Below, piece by piece: positions 35,409-43,696 of a stretch of 64,000 nucleotides of DNA (within the stretch, counting starts at the first letter, position 1; the number at the start of each line of letters is the position of its first letter). The translations under genes and the position numbers were made by a program. The notes under the pieces were generated by a model. That model was not told the DNA's origin and ran no database searches. It was given only the letters and a program-made list of their open reading frames with translations. This DNA comes from JBBIPA01 sp963820495. GTDB taxonomy: Bacteria > Chloroflexota > Dehalococcoidia > GIF9 > UBA5629. The DNA lies in assembly GCA_963820495.1 (NCBI GenBank), contig CAWGAF010000001.1:372001-436000 (forward strand), read 5' to 3'.

Positions 35409-35771
35409 ATGAGACAATTAGTTAAAGCTTTTAAAGCGCTATCCGATGAGACCAGGCTGAGGATTCTGAACCTGTTGATGGAAAGAGAGTGCTGTGTCTG
35501 CGAAGTGATGCAGGCTCTGGAAATTTCACAGGCACGTGCCTCACGGAACCTGAGTGCTCTCTATGACGCTGGCTTTTTGAAGCTAAGACGTGAAGGGCTT
35601 TGGGCACTGTATTCTATCGATAAAGAAGGGCTAGGAGAATACTATTTAGACATGATTATGGCAGTAAAGAAAGCTCTGGAAGGAAATGAACTAGCGTTGA
35701 AGGACATCCAAAGGCTGCAGACTGCAGAACGGGTGGGACCTGACTGGGTGTCTCGTTGTTGCCGTAAGTAG
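35409..35771 (+). CDS. arsR: ArsR-family transcriptional repressor
   Basis: A 120-residue winged-helix regulator: FKALSDETRLRILNLLMERECCVCEVMQALEISQARASRNLSALYDAGFLKLRREGLWALYSI. The paired Cys in ECCVCEV sit in the alpha-3 region where classical ArsR binds arsenite or antimonite. Two further Cys end the protein (VSRCCRK). It represses in the absence of metalloid and should act on the palindromes at 35368 and 35793. It heads the arsenic island. Confidence 0.9.
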   Translation: MRQLVKAFKALSDETRLRILNLLMERECCVCEVMQALEISQARASRNLSALYDAGFLKLRREGLWALYSIDKEGLGEYYLDMIMAVKKALEGNELALKDIQRLQTAERVGPDWVSRCCRK

Positions 35772-35792
35772 GTCTTTTTTTGCGCCAATTAA

Positions 35793-35808
35793 ATACGTAT
35801 ATGCGTAT
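35793..35808 (+). promoter_or_regulatory. Second ArsR-like operator
   Basis: ATACG-N6-CGTAT between arsR and the permease gene, in the same AT/CG style as the site upstream of arsR. It suggests separate control of the efflux genes. Confidence 0.45.
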
Positions 35809-35838
35809 ATATGCTTACAATATAGGATGGCATGTTAA

Positions 35839-36933
35839 ATGAAGACAAGTCATACATGTAATTGTGATGCTGATTCAAGAAAATCGGTATTTGATAACAC
35901 TAAAAAGCAGAATACGAGAGTGAGGCTTTGGGCTCTTCTCGCGATTAGTCTGGGGCTATGGATAGTCATTTACTCCTGGCTGCAACCGGCTGCTAACTTC
36001 GTCACATATAACGTCTTGAAACTATCACCTTCGAGCCACCTAGGCAGCAGTGTCGCCTTTTTCCTCTATGATGCCCCAAAGGTGCTCATGCTTTTGGTTA
36101 TCATTGTCTTCATTGTAGGGATTATCCGCTCATTCTTTACACCGGAAAGAACTCGCCAGATATTGGCAGGAAAACCGCAATCTATAGGCAATTTTCTGGC
36201 TGCTGGATTGGGAATAGTTACCCCATTCTGTACCTGCTCCGCAATTCCGCTCTTTATTGGATTTGTGGAAACAGGCATTCCTCTCGGGATTACTTTGTCC
36301 TTCCTCATTGCTTCACCGATGATTAATGAGGTGGCATTAGTCCTGCTCTACGGTATGTTCGGCTGGCGTATTGCTGTAATTTATCTAATAACAGGGCTAT
36401 TTATAGCTATTGTCGCTGGATGGATTATAGGAAAACTGAAAATGGAGCGATACATAGAAAGCTGGGTATTTGAAATCAAGACGTCCACTGATGTTACATC
36501 GGCGGCACACCGGATGAGCTTTAATGATCGAGTACACTATGGTATCAACGCTGTGCGTGAAATAGTCGGCAAAGTCTGGCCCTATGTTCTAGTAGGTATT
36601 GCTGTTGGCGCAGGTATTCACGGTTATGTACCCGAAGGATTATTAGCTTCATTCATGGGCAAAGATATATGGTGGAGCGTGCCAGTAGCGGTAGCAATCG
36701 GTATCCCCATGTACTCAAATGCCGCTGGCATCATCCCTGTCGTTCAGGCGCTTGTTGAGAAAGGAGCAGCAATTGGGACAGTACTGGCATTTATGATGGC
36801 TGTCATCGGACTATCACTTCCTGAGACTATTATCTTACGACGTGTCCTGAAGTGGCAGTTAATCGGTGTTTTTATCGGTGTCGTAGCCATTGGCATCCTC
36901 ATCATCGGTTATTTATTTAACATACTTTTGTAG
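35839..36933 (+). CDS. ArsP-like permease (DUF318)
   Basis: A 364-residue membrane protein with eight or more helices. PFCTCSAIPLFIGFVETGIPLG and MYSNAAGIIPVVQALVEKGAAIGTVLAFMMAVIGLSLPETIIL are diagnostic of the DUF318/ArsP group, which includes methylarsenite efflux permeases with a conserved Cys pair in that first motif. An N-terminal Cys-bearing tail (HTCNCDADSRK) is unusual and may be a metal sensor or donor site. It follows arsR and its second operator, so organoarsenical efflux is the likely job; other members move copper or zinc. Confidence 0.8.
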   Translation: MKTSHTCNCDADSRKSVFDNTKKQNTRVRLWALLAISLGLWIVIYSWLQPAANFVTYNVLKLSPSSHLGSSVAFFLYDAPKVLMLLVIIVFIVGIIRSFFTPERTRQILAGKPQSIGNFLAAGLGIVTPFCTCSAIPLFIGFVETGIPLGITLSFLIASPMINEVALVLLYGMFGWRIAVIYLITGLFIAIVAGWIIGKLKMERYIESWVFEIKTSTDVTSAAHRMSFNDRVHYGINAVREIVGKVWPYVLVGIAVGAGIHGYVPEGLLASFMGKDIWWSVPVAVAIGIPMYSNAAGIIPVVQALVEKGAAIGTVLAFMMAVIGLSLPETIILRRVLKWQLIGVFIGVVAIGILIIGYLFNILL

Positions 36934-36968
36934 TACGCGCGTTTTGAACAGAATAAGGAGGTAATTTT

Positions 36969-37217
36969 ATGAATATCAAAATACTGGGTACCGGCTGCGC
37001 CAAATGCCATGATTTACAGAAGACAGTCAAAGAGGTGGTAGCTGAGCTTAAGCTTAATGCTATCGTTGAAGAGGTGAAAGACATTAAAAAGATACTGGAA
37101 TATCCCATCCTGGCTACTCCAGGGCTGGTGATAGATGAAAAAGTAGTTAGTTCAGGACGCGTACCAAGTAAAAAAGATGTAGAGAAGCTCATTTTGATTG
37201 CCATTGATAAGAAGTAA
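36969..37217 (+). CDS. Thioredoxin-like small redox protein
   Basis: An 82-residue thioredoxin-fold protein with CAKC at Cys10/Cys13 and the cis-Pro in ILATPGLVIDEKVVSSG. It belongs to the small glutaredoxin-like redox proteins that partner arsenate reductase or permeases of this type (often next to DUF318 permeases). A strong AAGGAGG precedes the ATG. It probably recycles disulfides for the arsenic proteins. Confidence 0.85.
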   Translation: MNIKILGTGCAKCHDLQKTVKEVVAELKLNAIVEEVKDIKKILEYPILATPGLVIDEKVVSSGRVPSKKDVEKLILIAIDKK

Positions 37218-37313
37218 TGTAGAGAGCGGCCTTAAGATATGTCTCTACATATCAACTTGCGAACTAAGATGGGGAAGCAAAGAATTTTACAATTTAAGGA
37301 GACTGCCTATAAC

Positions 37314-37865
37314 ATGAACATATCAATTAAAGCCAGAATATACATACCATTGCTCACTATTTTAATTCTGGGATTGCTGGTTGCCTGTGACAGCAATACT
37401 ACTACAATGACTCCACCATCTAAACTGGCAAAATCACCAGCTACTGAGACTCCAGTGCCGGAAGAACCTTCAGAATCGCCTGCGGTATCTTCGCCTGTCG
37501 ATACGCCCTCACCAACACCGTCTAACAGGGTGGATATCGTCTACTTCCATCCTAAGCGTCGCTGCGCGTCCTGTATCTCCGTAGAGCTACGTACCAAGGC
37601 TCTCCTCGACAATGCTTTCAAGAACGCTATGGACAGCGGGAAACTAACCTTTCAGACTTGCGAGTTAGAAGACCCACAGAATGCCAGCGTGATAAAAAAA
37701 TACAGCGCCGTTGGTTCGCAATTATTCATTACCACCATAAAGAATGGTAACGAAACTATCAGGCATATCGAAGAAGTATGGATGCCTAAGCTCTTAAATG
37801 ATGGGGTGGCTTTCGATGACTTTATGCAGAAGCTTATCTCACAGAGTCTGAAGGAAGTAAGCTAA
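37314..37865 (+). CDS. ArsF-like thioredoxin-fold lipoprotein 1
   Basis: About 183 residues from ATG at 37314. A signal helix ends in the lipobox LLVAC, followed by a Pro/Ser/Thr-rich linker and then a domain beginning VDIVYFHPKRRCASC, where the R-C-x-x-C motif replaces the usual thioredoxin site. Such proteins are annotated ArsF family, linked with reduction of nitrated organoarsenicals. Two paralogues follow at 38592 and 39612. The protein should sit on the outside of the membrane, and its stop overlaps the ArsG-like gene. Function here is inferred from family and context. Confidence 0.75.
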   Translation: MNISIKARIYIPLLTILILGLLVACDSNTTTMTPPSKLAKSPATETPVPEEPSESPAVSSPVDTPSPTPSNRVDIVYFHPKRRCASCISVELRTKALLDNAFKNAMDSGKLTFQTCELEDPQNASVIKKYSAVGSQLFITTIKNGNETIRHIEEVWMPKLLNDGVAFDDFMQKLISQSLKEVS

Positions 37866-38569
37866 TGGATTTCGGTGGATTGCTATCAAACTCAAATATT
37901 CCAGCACTTTCGGCGCTATTTCTAGGGCTGATAACTGCTATCAGCCCCTGCCCTCTGGCGACCAATATTGCGGCGGTGGCCTATATCAGTCAGAGGGTTA
38001 CCGACCGCAAGTATGCTGTCACCACCGGGGCTCTCTATACCCTGGGACGGATGTTTTCTTATTCTGCTATCGGTATTTTGATTATTGTTGTCGGGTTGGA
38101 AATCCCTGGCGTTGCCTTGTTCTTACAAGGTGTTGGTGAGCAGGTACTGGGACCTATTTTGATTGTAGTGGGATTGCTTATGCTCTTCATCGATAAGCTT
38201 TCTTTCGGTAAAGGAGGGGGAGGTTTGGCTGCATTGGGAGGCAAAGTGGCTAATTGGGGTATGGTTGGGGGATTTCTACTTGGTGTAATTTTCGCCCTTG
38301 CCTTCTGCCCTTACAGTGCCGTGCTCTACTTTGGCGTATTGATGCCGCTCTCCCTAAAATCCACAGGCGGCATTGCCCTTCCGGCAATTTTTGCCATTGG
38401 CACCGGGTTGCCAGTTTTAATCATCGGCACCCTTCTCTCATTTGGTGTTGCTGGAGTATCTTCCTGGCTTAATACTATTACACGCGTCGAGCGAATCATC
38501 CGCATAGTTGTTTCCATTATTTTCATAGGAGTAGGTATCTACTACGTGGTGCTGTGGATACAATCTTAA
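37865..38569 (+). CDS. CcdA/ArsG-like membrane protein
   Basis: A 234-residue integral membrane protein with six helices in the DsbD/CcdA style: ITAISPCPLATNIAAVAYISQRV and FALAFCPYSAVLYFGVLMPLS carry the paired Cys-Pro motifs that pass electrons across the membrane. Members next to ArsF are called ArsG-type organoarsenical permeases; classical CcdA proteins move reducing power. Its start shares one base with the ArsF1 stop, so the pair is coupled. Reduction of the ArsF lipoproteins or arsenical efflux are both possible. Confidence 0.8.
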   Translation: MDFGGLLSNSNIPALSALFLGLITAISPCPLATNIAAVAYISQRVTDRKYAVTTGALYTLGRMFSYSAIGILIIVVGLEIPGVALFLQGVGEQVLGPILIVVGLLMLFIDKLSFGKGGGGLAALGGKVANWGMVGGFLLGVIFALAFCPYSAVLYFGVLMPLSLKSTGGIALPAIFAIGTGLPVLIIGTLLSFGVAGVSSWLNTITRVERIIRIVVSIIFIGVGIYYVVLWIQS

Positions 38570-38591
38570 ATTTTTTAGTAATGGAGAAAAT

Positions 38592-39119
38592 ATGAACATA
38601 TTAGTTAAAGCTAAGACTTACGTTATCTTGTTTGCCATCTTAATAGTTGGATTAATATCTGCATGTGGCAACCCAACCCCAGCAATAGTTCCACAGCCGG
38701 ATAATCCACCAATTCTGTCTGATACACCAGCTTCACCACCAGTAGTACCTTCAAAAGTGCCAACAGAGCTTCCGGCTAACCGGGTTGAGGTTGTCTATTT
38801 TCATCTTACCCAGCGTTGCAAAACTTGCCTCTGCTTCGAAGAACGTGCCGACTACGTAGTGAAGACGTATTTTCAGGACGAACTGGCTAGCGGTAAACTT
38901 ACTTTTAAGGTATGCGAAATTGGAGATAGTAAGAATGCTGCCACCGTTAGCAAATTTGACGCTTTTGGCTCACAGCTATTTATCAATACGATAATAGATA
39001 ATGCAGACCATATTAGAGATATTAAGGAGATCTGGGGCTGGCATTGTCCTAGCGATAAACAGGGCTTTGATGAAAAAGTCAGGAGCCTCGTTGAGCAAAG
39101 CCTTGAGGAAGTGAAATAG
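38592..39119 (+). CDS. ArsF-like thioredoxin-fold lipoprotein 2
   Basis: A 175-residue lipoprotein: lipobox LISAC, Pro-rich linker, then VEVVYFHLTQRCKTCLCFEE with R-C-x-x-C plus an extra Cys. The remainder (GSQLFINTIIDNADHIRDIKEIWGW) is colinear with the paralogues at 37314 and 39612. A distinctive third Cys two residues after CxxC may alter redox behaviour. It is part of the same transcript as ArsG-like. Confidence 0.75.
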   Translation: MNILVKAKTYVILFAILIVGLISACGNPTPAIVPQPDNPPILSDTPASPPVVPSKVPTELPANRVEVVYFHLTQRCKTCLCFEERADYVVKTYFQDELASGKLTFKVCEIGDSKNAATVSKFDAFGSQLFINTIIDNADHIRDIKEIWGWHCPSDKQGFDEKVRSLVEQSLEEVK

Positions 39120-39184
39120 CAGGCACATAATGCGACTCTGTGGTTGCAATCTTAGATTGCTGCAGTAAGAAGACAATAAACACA

Positions 39185-39592
39185 ATGAATATATCGACTA
39201 TATTTAAGAGATACGCAATTTTACTAATTCTCCTGGCGGTTGTCGTATTGTGTAGCTGTGGAGATCCTGATGCTTCTAAACTGGCGGAGTTTCCGCTGGA
39301 AAAAGCTTTAGCAAATGGGAAGCCTACTTTAGCCGAATTTGGTTGGAGGAAGTGTATACCCTGTAAGGCAATGAGGCCTATATTAGAAGAGTTAGCTGAT
39401 GAATACAAAGGCAAGCTAAATGTACTAATCGTGGAAATTCCTTATCATGAGGACCTTGCTGAAAAGTACGGGATTATAGTGATGCCTGTGCAGATTTTCT
39501 TTGATAGCAATGGCAATGAAGTCGTTCGCCATGGGGGATTCTTGCCTAAAGAAGAAATAGTCGCCCAGTTACGGGGAATGGGTATTAAATAA
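39185..39592 (+). CDS. Thioredoxin-domain lipoprotein
   Basis: About 135 residues from ATG at 39185, with lipobox VVLCSC and a thioredoxin domain: FGWRKCIPCKAMRPILEELADEYKGK, cis-Pro in GIIVMPVQIFFDSNGNEVVRHGGF. The site reads CIPC. It lies between two ArsF-like genes and probably keeps them reduced with electrons from the CcdA/ArsG-like protein. Confidence 0.85.
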   Translation: MNISTIFKRYAILLILLAVVVLCSCGDPDASKLAEFPLEKALANGKPTLAEFGWRKCIPCKAMRPILEELADEYKGKLNVLIVEIPYHEDLAEKYGIIVMPVQIFFDSNGNEVVRHGGFLPKEEIVAQLRGMGIK

Positions 39593-39611
39593 GTATGGTT
39601 TTAAAAATAGA

Positions 39612-40085
39612 ATGGTTACAACAATGCCATTAACCAGAATAATTTATGTTCTTTTCTGTTTTACTACTGGAACTGGGCTGTTGTGTTCTTGTGCCAATAC
39701 GACTGATGCAGTGTCTATGTCGTCAACTCAGTCACTGGGACCAACTGATAAGGTAGAGGTCGTTTATTTCCATCGTCATCGTCGTTGCGAGGCATGTACC
39801 TATGCTGAAGAGCGTATTAGCTATATTGTGAAAACATATTTTCAGAATGATCTGACTAGCGGTAAGCTGACATTTGGTATATACGATATCGAGGATAAGG
39901 ATAGCACGGCTGTAGCAAAGAAGTTTGGCGCTATTGGCTCGCAGCTCTTTATTAACAGGATAAAGGATGGGGTCGATAATATCAGGTATATTGAGGAAAT
40001 CTGGTACTGGGGCTGTATTGACAATGAGGAGGTCTTCGATAGAACAGTTCAGAATGTTATTAAAAAGGCTCTTTATGGCGGTTGA
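39612..40085 (+). CDS. ArsF-like thioredoxin-fold lipoprotein 3
   Basis: A 157-residue protein (start 39612 or 39624) with lipobox GLLCSC, a short linker and VEVVYFHRHRRCEACTYAEERISYIVKTYFQ. Its C-terminus (GSQLFINRIKDGVDNIRYIEEIWYWGC) parallels copy 2. Three tandem ArsF-like genes around one ArsG-like gene are unusual and may reflect different substrates. Confidence 0.75.
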   Translation: MVTTMPLTRIIYVLFCFTTGTGLLCSCANTTDAVSMSSTQSLGPTDKVEVVYFHRHRRCEACTYAEERISYIVKTYFQNDLTSGKLTFGIYDIEDKDSTAVAKKFGAIGSQLFINRIKDGVDNIRYIEEIWYWGCIDNEEVFDRTVQNVIKKALYGG

Positions 40086-40146
40086 GCTTAATAGGTAGAG
40101 AAGTTAAAAATAAACTGTGATTAAAAAATTAAAGAGGTGACAAAGC

Positions 40147-40548
40147 GTGAAGAAGCAACCAACTGCTAAAAGTAAGTCCGATAATTGCCTGTGCCAAGCC
40201 GAGACTGTAGTCCTTTTACCATGCTCGGGAGCTTCCAACTGTGGGCAGATTGCCAATCAGGTTGCAGTAAAGCTCACTGAGGAAGGTGTGGGCAATATGT
40301 ATTGCCTAGCCGGAATTGGCGCCCACAATGAAGGGATGGTTGAATCAGCAAAGTCAGCAAATCGATTAGTTGCCATTGATGGCTGTTCTGTAGCCTGTGC
40401 TAAAAAGTTGATAGAACATCTTGGACTTGCTGTAACGGATTGGATATGTGTTACTGGCCTGGGAATCAACAAGGTTCATGAATTCAATATTATGCCAGGT
40501 GAAGTTGCTATGGTAATGAAATCTGTGAAGAAATTGCTGATAACGTAA
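40147..40548 (+). CDS. Putative zinc-binding protein, DGC-domain
   Basis: A 133-residue protein: VVLLPCSGASNCGQIANQVAVKLTEEG, MYCLAGIGAH, VAIDGCSVACAKKLIEHLG. The six Cys and the DGC-x3-C motif match the DGC domain group of putative zinc-binding proteins, often found in arsenic or selenium-related operons and of unknown role. Start is GTG with RBS AAAGAGGTG. It is followed by arsC. Confidence 0.75.
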   Translation: MKKQPTAKSKSDNCLCQAETVVLLPCSGASNCGQIANQVAVKLTEEGVGNMYCLAGIGAHNEGMVESAKSANRLVAIDGCSVACAKKLIEHLGLAVTDWICVTGLGINKVHEFNIMPGEVAMVMKSVKKLLIT

Positions 40549-40573
40549 TCTAGATTACTAATGCTGAGGTGTT

Positions 40574-40963
40574 ATGAAAAAGGTTTTATTTGTTTGCGTG
40601 GGTAATGCTGGGCGCAGCCAGATGGCTGAGGCTTTCTTTAATCATTTAGCAGGAGGGAAAGCACAAGCATTTTCCGCCGGCACCAGTCCAGCAAGCACTC
40701 TTGATCCAACCGCCGTAGAGCTTATGAAAGAGGTGGGCATAGATATCAGCGGTAAGCATCCCAAGAAATTAACACTGGATATGCTGGAGCAGGCGGATAA
40801 GGTAATCACCATGGGCTGCGGTGTAGAGCAGGCATGCCCTGTTACGTTGACGGAAACCGAAGACTGGGGCCTGGAAGACCCTAAAGGAAAATCAGTAGAG
40901 AAGGTCAGGGAGATCAGGGACGAGATACAAAAGAGAATGGAATATCTTGTGGAGAATTTATAG
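40574..40963 (+). CDS. arsC: Arsenate reductase, LMW phosphatase type
   Basis: A 129-residue thioredoxin-coupled arsenate reductase. The P-loop is VCVGNAGRSQM (Cys8-x5-Arg14), and the later pair in MGCGVEQACPV provides the relay Cys. The catalytic Asp lies in the WGLEDPKGK segment. It reduces arsenate to arsenite, which ACR3 exports. The small thioredoxins of the island are plausible reductants. Confidence 0.9.
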   Translation: MKKVLFVCVGNAGRSQMAEAFFNHLAGGKAQAFSAGTSPASTLDPTAVELMKEVGIDISGKHPKKLTLDMLEQADKVITMGCGVEQACPVTLTETEDWGLEDPKGKSVEKVREIRDEIQKRMEYLVENL

Positions 40964-40970
40964 CTAGACT

Positions 40971-41804
40971 ATGCTCAAGGTCAAAGCACCAGATGGTTAT
41001 CCTCCAGAAAAAGGTCGCTACGTAAGGGGTAATGACTACTCTCCGGTAGCAGTGTGCGTCATTCTCGATACCTTCGATTACGCCATACCATCTGACTTGA
41101 ATGAACTGGTGATGGCTGGTGCAGATACTGGGGCAGCCCTTTCGGGGATGCTTCAAACGGAAAACATTGGCATCGAAAAGATAATCTGTAACGTCGTGGC
41201 TAACTCTAATATTCGTTATATTGTGCTTTGTGGTAGAGAATCAACAGGGCATTTGCCTGGGAAATCATTACTGGCACTCAAGCAAAACGGAATTGATGAC
41301 AAGAGACAAATTGTAGGCTCGACGGCTCTGACCCCACACCTTTCCAATATCTCCAAGGAACTAATAGATAGGTTCAGAGAACAAATAATAGCAATAGTCA
41401 ACGTGCTCTGCAAACCGGGAGAAAGAGATTTAAGTGCCCCAGGATTAAACTCAAAAGTGATAGAAAAAGCTATCTGGAGTTGTTACCAGGAGGCTCCAGT
41501 GGAGTTCATGGGATATACGCTGTACGATACAGGGGCGTACCCTGAACCAGCTATAGTTCATCAAATCGTATCTAAATTAGAACAACCGCAGCAAGTTGCG
41601 GAACCGGGCAAATCAAAGATGGGTATGGGGCTAACTTTGCACAAGCTCTTGCCCAGAACCGACTGCCAGAAATGCGGTAGAAAAACTTGCCTCGCTTTTG
41701 CCATTGACCTGGCAAAAGGTAAGTGCCGGCTTGAGGACTGCCCACCACTAAGCCAGCCCGACCTCGCTGAAAGCCGTCAGGCTTTAGCTAAACTTCTAGA
41801 ATAA
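40971..41804 (+). CDS. MtrA-like domain fused to Fe-S domain
   Basis: A 277-residue protein. Residues 1-190 resemble subunit A of tetrahydromethanopterin S-methyltransferase (MtrA), a corrinoid carrier: VAVCVILDTFDYAIP, AGADTGAALSGMLQTENIGIEKIICNVVANSNIRYIVLCGRESTGHLPG. Residues 215-277 form a CODH/ACS corrinoid-protein-type Fe-S domain (LLPRTDCQKCGRKTCLAFAIDLAKGKCRLEDCPPL). It starts seven bases after arsC and is followed 12 bases later by acr3, so it is part of the arsenic operon. A role in methyl transfer to or from arsenic is an inference; it could equally serve a redox function. Confidence 0.75.
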   Translation: MLKVKAPDGYPPEKGRYVRGNDYSPVAVCVILDTFDYAIPSDLNELVMAGADTGAALSGMLQTENIGIEKIICNVVANSNIRYIVLCGRESTGHLPGKSLLALKQNGIDDKRQIVGSTALTPHLSNISKELIDRFREQIIAIVNVLCKPGERDLSAPGLNSKVIEKAIWSCYQEAPVEFMGYTLYDTGAYPEPAIVHQIVSKLEQPQQVAEPGKSKMGMGLTLHKLLPRTDCQKCGRKTCLAFAIDLAKGKCRLEDCPPLSQPDLAESRQALAKLLE

Positions 41805-41815
41805 GGAGAAAATGC

Positions 41816-42922
41816 ATGGAAACAACCATGGAACCGCAACCTAAAGGCGTGGTAGGTAAACTATCTTTTCTGGACCGTTTCCTGACGCTTTGGATATTCC
41901 TGGCCATGGGGTTAGGAGTTGGGTTTGGTTATTTTATCCCCGGTGTAGCTAATTTCATTAACTTTTTCTCGGTCGGCACGACCTCAATACCAATTGCTAT
42001 CGGGCTAATCCTGATGATGTATCCACCCCTTGCCAAGGTTAGATATGAGGAACTCGGTAAGATCTTCCGCGACTGGAGAATCCTCGGCTTCTCTTTAATA
42101 CAGAACTGGATTATCGGACCTATCCTGATGTTCTTCCTGGCTATACTCTTTCTTGGTTTTCTCTGGCCTTACCCCGAGTATATGATAGGCCTGATTCTTA
42201 TTGGCCTGGCTCGCTGCATCGCCATGGTCATAGTGTGGTGTGATCTGGCCGGAGCAGATAGTGAGTATTCCGCTGGTCTAGTGGCTTTTAACTCCATCTT
42301 CCAGATTCTTTTCTATTCGATTTATGCCTATCTCCTTATCACTATTTTGCCCGGATACTTCGGACTCAAGGGCATGGTGGTAGATATTACTATCGGACAG
42401 ATAGCCCAGAGTGTGTTCATCTATTTGGGTATTCCTTTCTTTGGAGGCATGATTACCCGCTTTGCTCTGATCAAAGCCAAAGGGCATCAGTGGTATGAGA
42501 TGGTATTTATCCCTAAGATCAGCCCTATTACGCTAGCGGCACTTCTCTTTACCATTATAGTCATGTTCTCGCTTAAGGGCGAAATCATTGTTCAGTTACC
42601 GCTGGACGTGGTACACATCGCCATTCCCCTACTCATCTATTTTGTGGTCATGTTCTTCGTCTCATTCTACTTGGGGAAAAAGATCACCGGCGACTATCCC
42701 AAGACGGCGGCCATTGCTTTCCATGCCTCTGGCAATAACTTTGAGTTAGCTATCGCTGTGTCGATTGCTGTATTCGGCATAAGCTCGGGGCAGGCTTTTG
42801 CGGCAGTTATAGGGCCACTGGTGGAGGTGCCAGCCTTGATAGGTTTAGTAAGCGTGTCTCTCTATTTTCAGCGTAAATATTTTCGCAATCGACTTGCCAC
42901 AAGCCAGGTGGGAGAAACCTGA
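41816..42922 (+). CDS. acr3: Arsenite efflux permease ACR3
   Basis: A 368-residue ten-helix transporter of the ACR3 family. The diagnostic helix IGLARCIAMVIVWCDLAGADSEY carries the conserved Cys, and FHASGNNFELAIAVSIAVFG matches the second conserved block. It exports arsenite using the proton gradient. Full length. It closes the reductase part of the island. Confidence 0.95.
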   Translation: METTMEPQPKGVVGKLSFLDRFLTLWIFLAMGLGVGFGYFIPGVANFINFFSVGTTSIPIAIGLILMMYPPLAKVRYEELGKIFRDWRILGFSLIQNWIIGPILMFFLAILFLGFLWPYPEYMIGLILIGLARCIAMVIVWCDLAGADSEYSAGLVAFNSIFQILFYSIYAYLLITILPGYFGLKGMVVDITIGQIAQSVFIYLGIPFFGGMITRFALIKAKGHQWYEMVFIPKISPITLAALLFTIIVMFSLKGEIIVQLPLDVVHIAIPLLIYFVVMFFVSFYLGKKITGDYPKTAAIAFHASGNNFELAIAVSIAVFGISSGQAFAAVIGPLVEVPALIGLVSVSLYFQRKYFRNRLATSQVGET

Positions 42923-42979
42923 AGATACATGTTTATTCAAGTCTGAGTTAAAATGGCAGAAATAGCAGGAGTAATGAAC

Positions 42980-43669
42980 ATGAAGTTAGGAAAATTCTAT
43001 TTCCACGCAAAGCTGACAATTGCTCTGGTTATCCTGATTGTTATAGTGATGCTAGGCAGTGGCTGTACCATGTCTAGTACAGTAAAAGAACCTACTGAAA
43101 CACAGAATAGTGGACTGGTTATTCGCTACCTGACAGCCCCCAAACAATTAGAACCATCACGTGGGGCAGAAATTCTATGTATAGCTACCGACGAAGTGGA
43201 TGACATTCTTAATTATGAATGGTCAGCCACAGGAGGACAGATTCAAACTCGCCAAGAGCCAGATAGCATTATCTGGATTGCCCCTGATAAGACTGATAAC
43301 TATACCATTACAGTTGTAGTAACCAATGCTAAAGGCATCAAAGCTACCAAGTCAGTAAATATACTGGTAACCAATGAGCTACCTCAGTACCCAGTTATTA
43401 CCAGTGTGACCTGCCAAGACTGTAAGAACGGCATAGAGGCCTCGCGCAGCAAGGAATACATCATCAAATGCGACGCCTCAGACCCAACTGGTGATAAATT
43501 GCACTATACCTGGTTTGCCACTATTGGTAAAATTAAAGGAGAAGGTCCCAATGCCACCTGGTTTACTGGAAGCCTGTACGGGAATGCTCTGATTACGGTC
43601 ATAGTGGCTGACGATAAAGGCAATAAAACTGAAGGTTACTTAGCTATTAACGTAAGTTGTTGTCATTGA
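42980..43669 (+). CDS. PKD-like lipoprotein
   Basis: About 229 residues from ATG at 42980, where AGGAG is well spaced. A hydrophobic signal ends in the lipobox LGSGC. Two immunoglobulin-like PKD domains follow (LNYEWSATGGQIQTRQEPDSIIWIAP and LHYTWFATIGKIKGEGPNATWFTG), with CQDC between them. Such proteins bind surface ligands or polysaccharides. It lies between acr3 and arsM, and its arsenic role is unclear. Confidence 0.75.
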   Translation: MKLGKFYFHAKLTIALVILIVIVMLGSGCTMSSTVKEPTETQNSGLVIRYLTAPKQLEPSRGAEILCIATDEVDDILNYEWSATGGQIQTRQEPDSIIWIAPDKTDNYTITVVVTNAKGIKATKSVNILVTNELPQYPVITSVTCQDCKNGIEASRSKEYIIKCDASDPTGDKLHYTWFATIGKIKGEGPNATWFTGSLYGNALITVIVADDKGNKTEGYLAINVSCCH

Positions 43670-43696
43670 TTGAACGATATATGGAGGTCTAACGAA

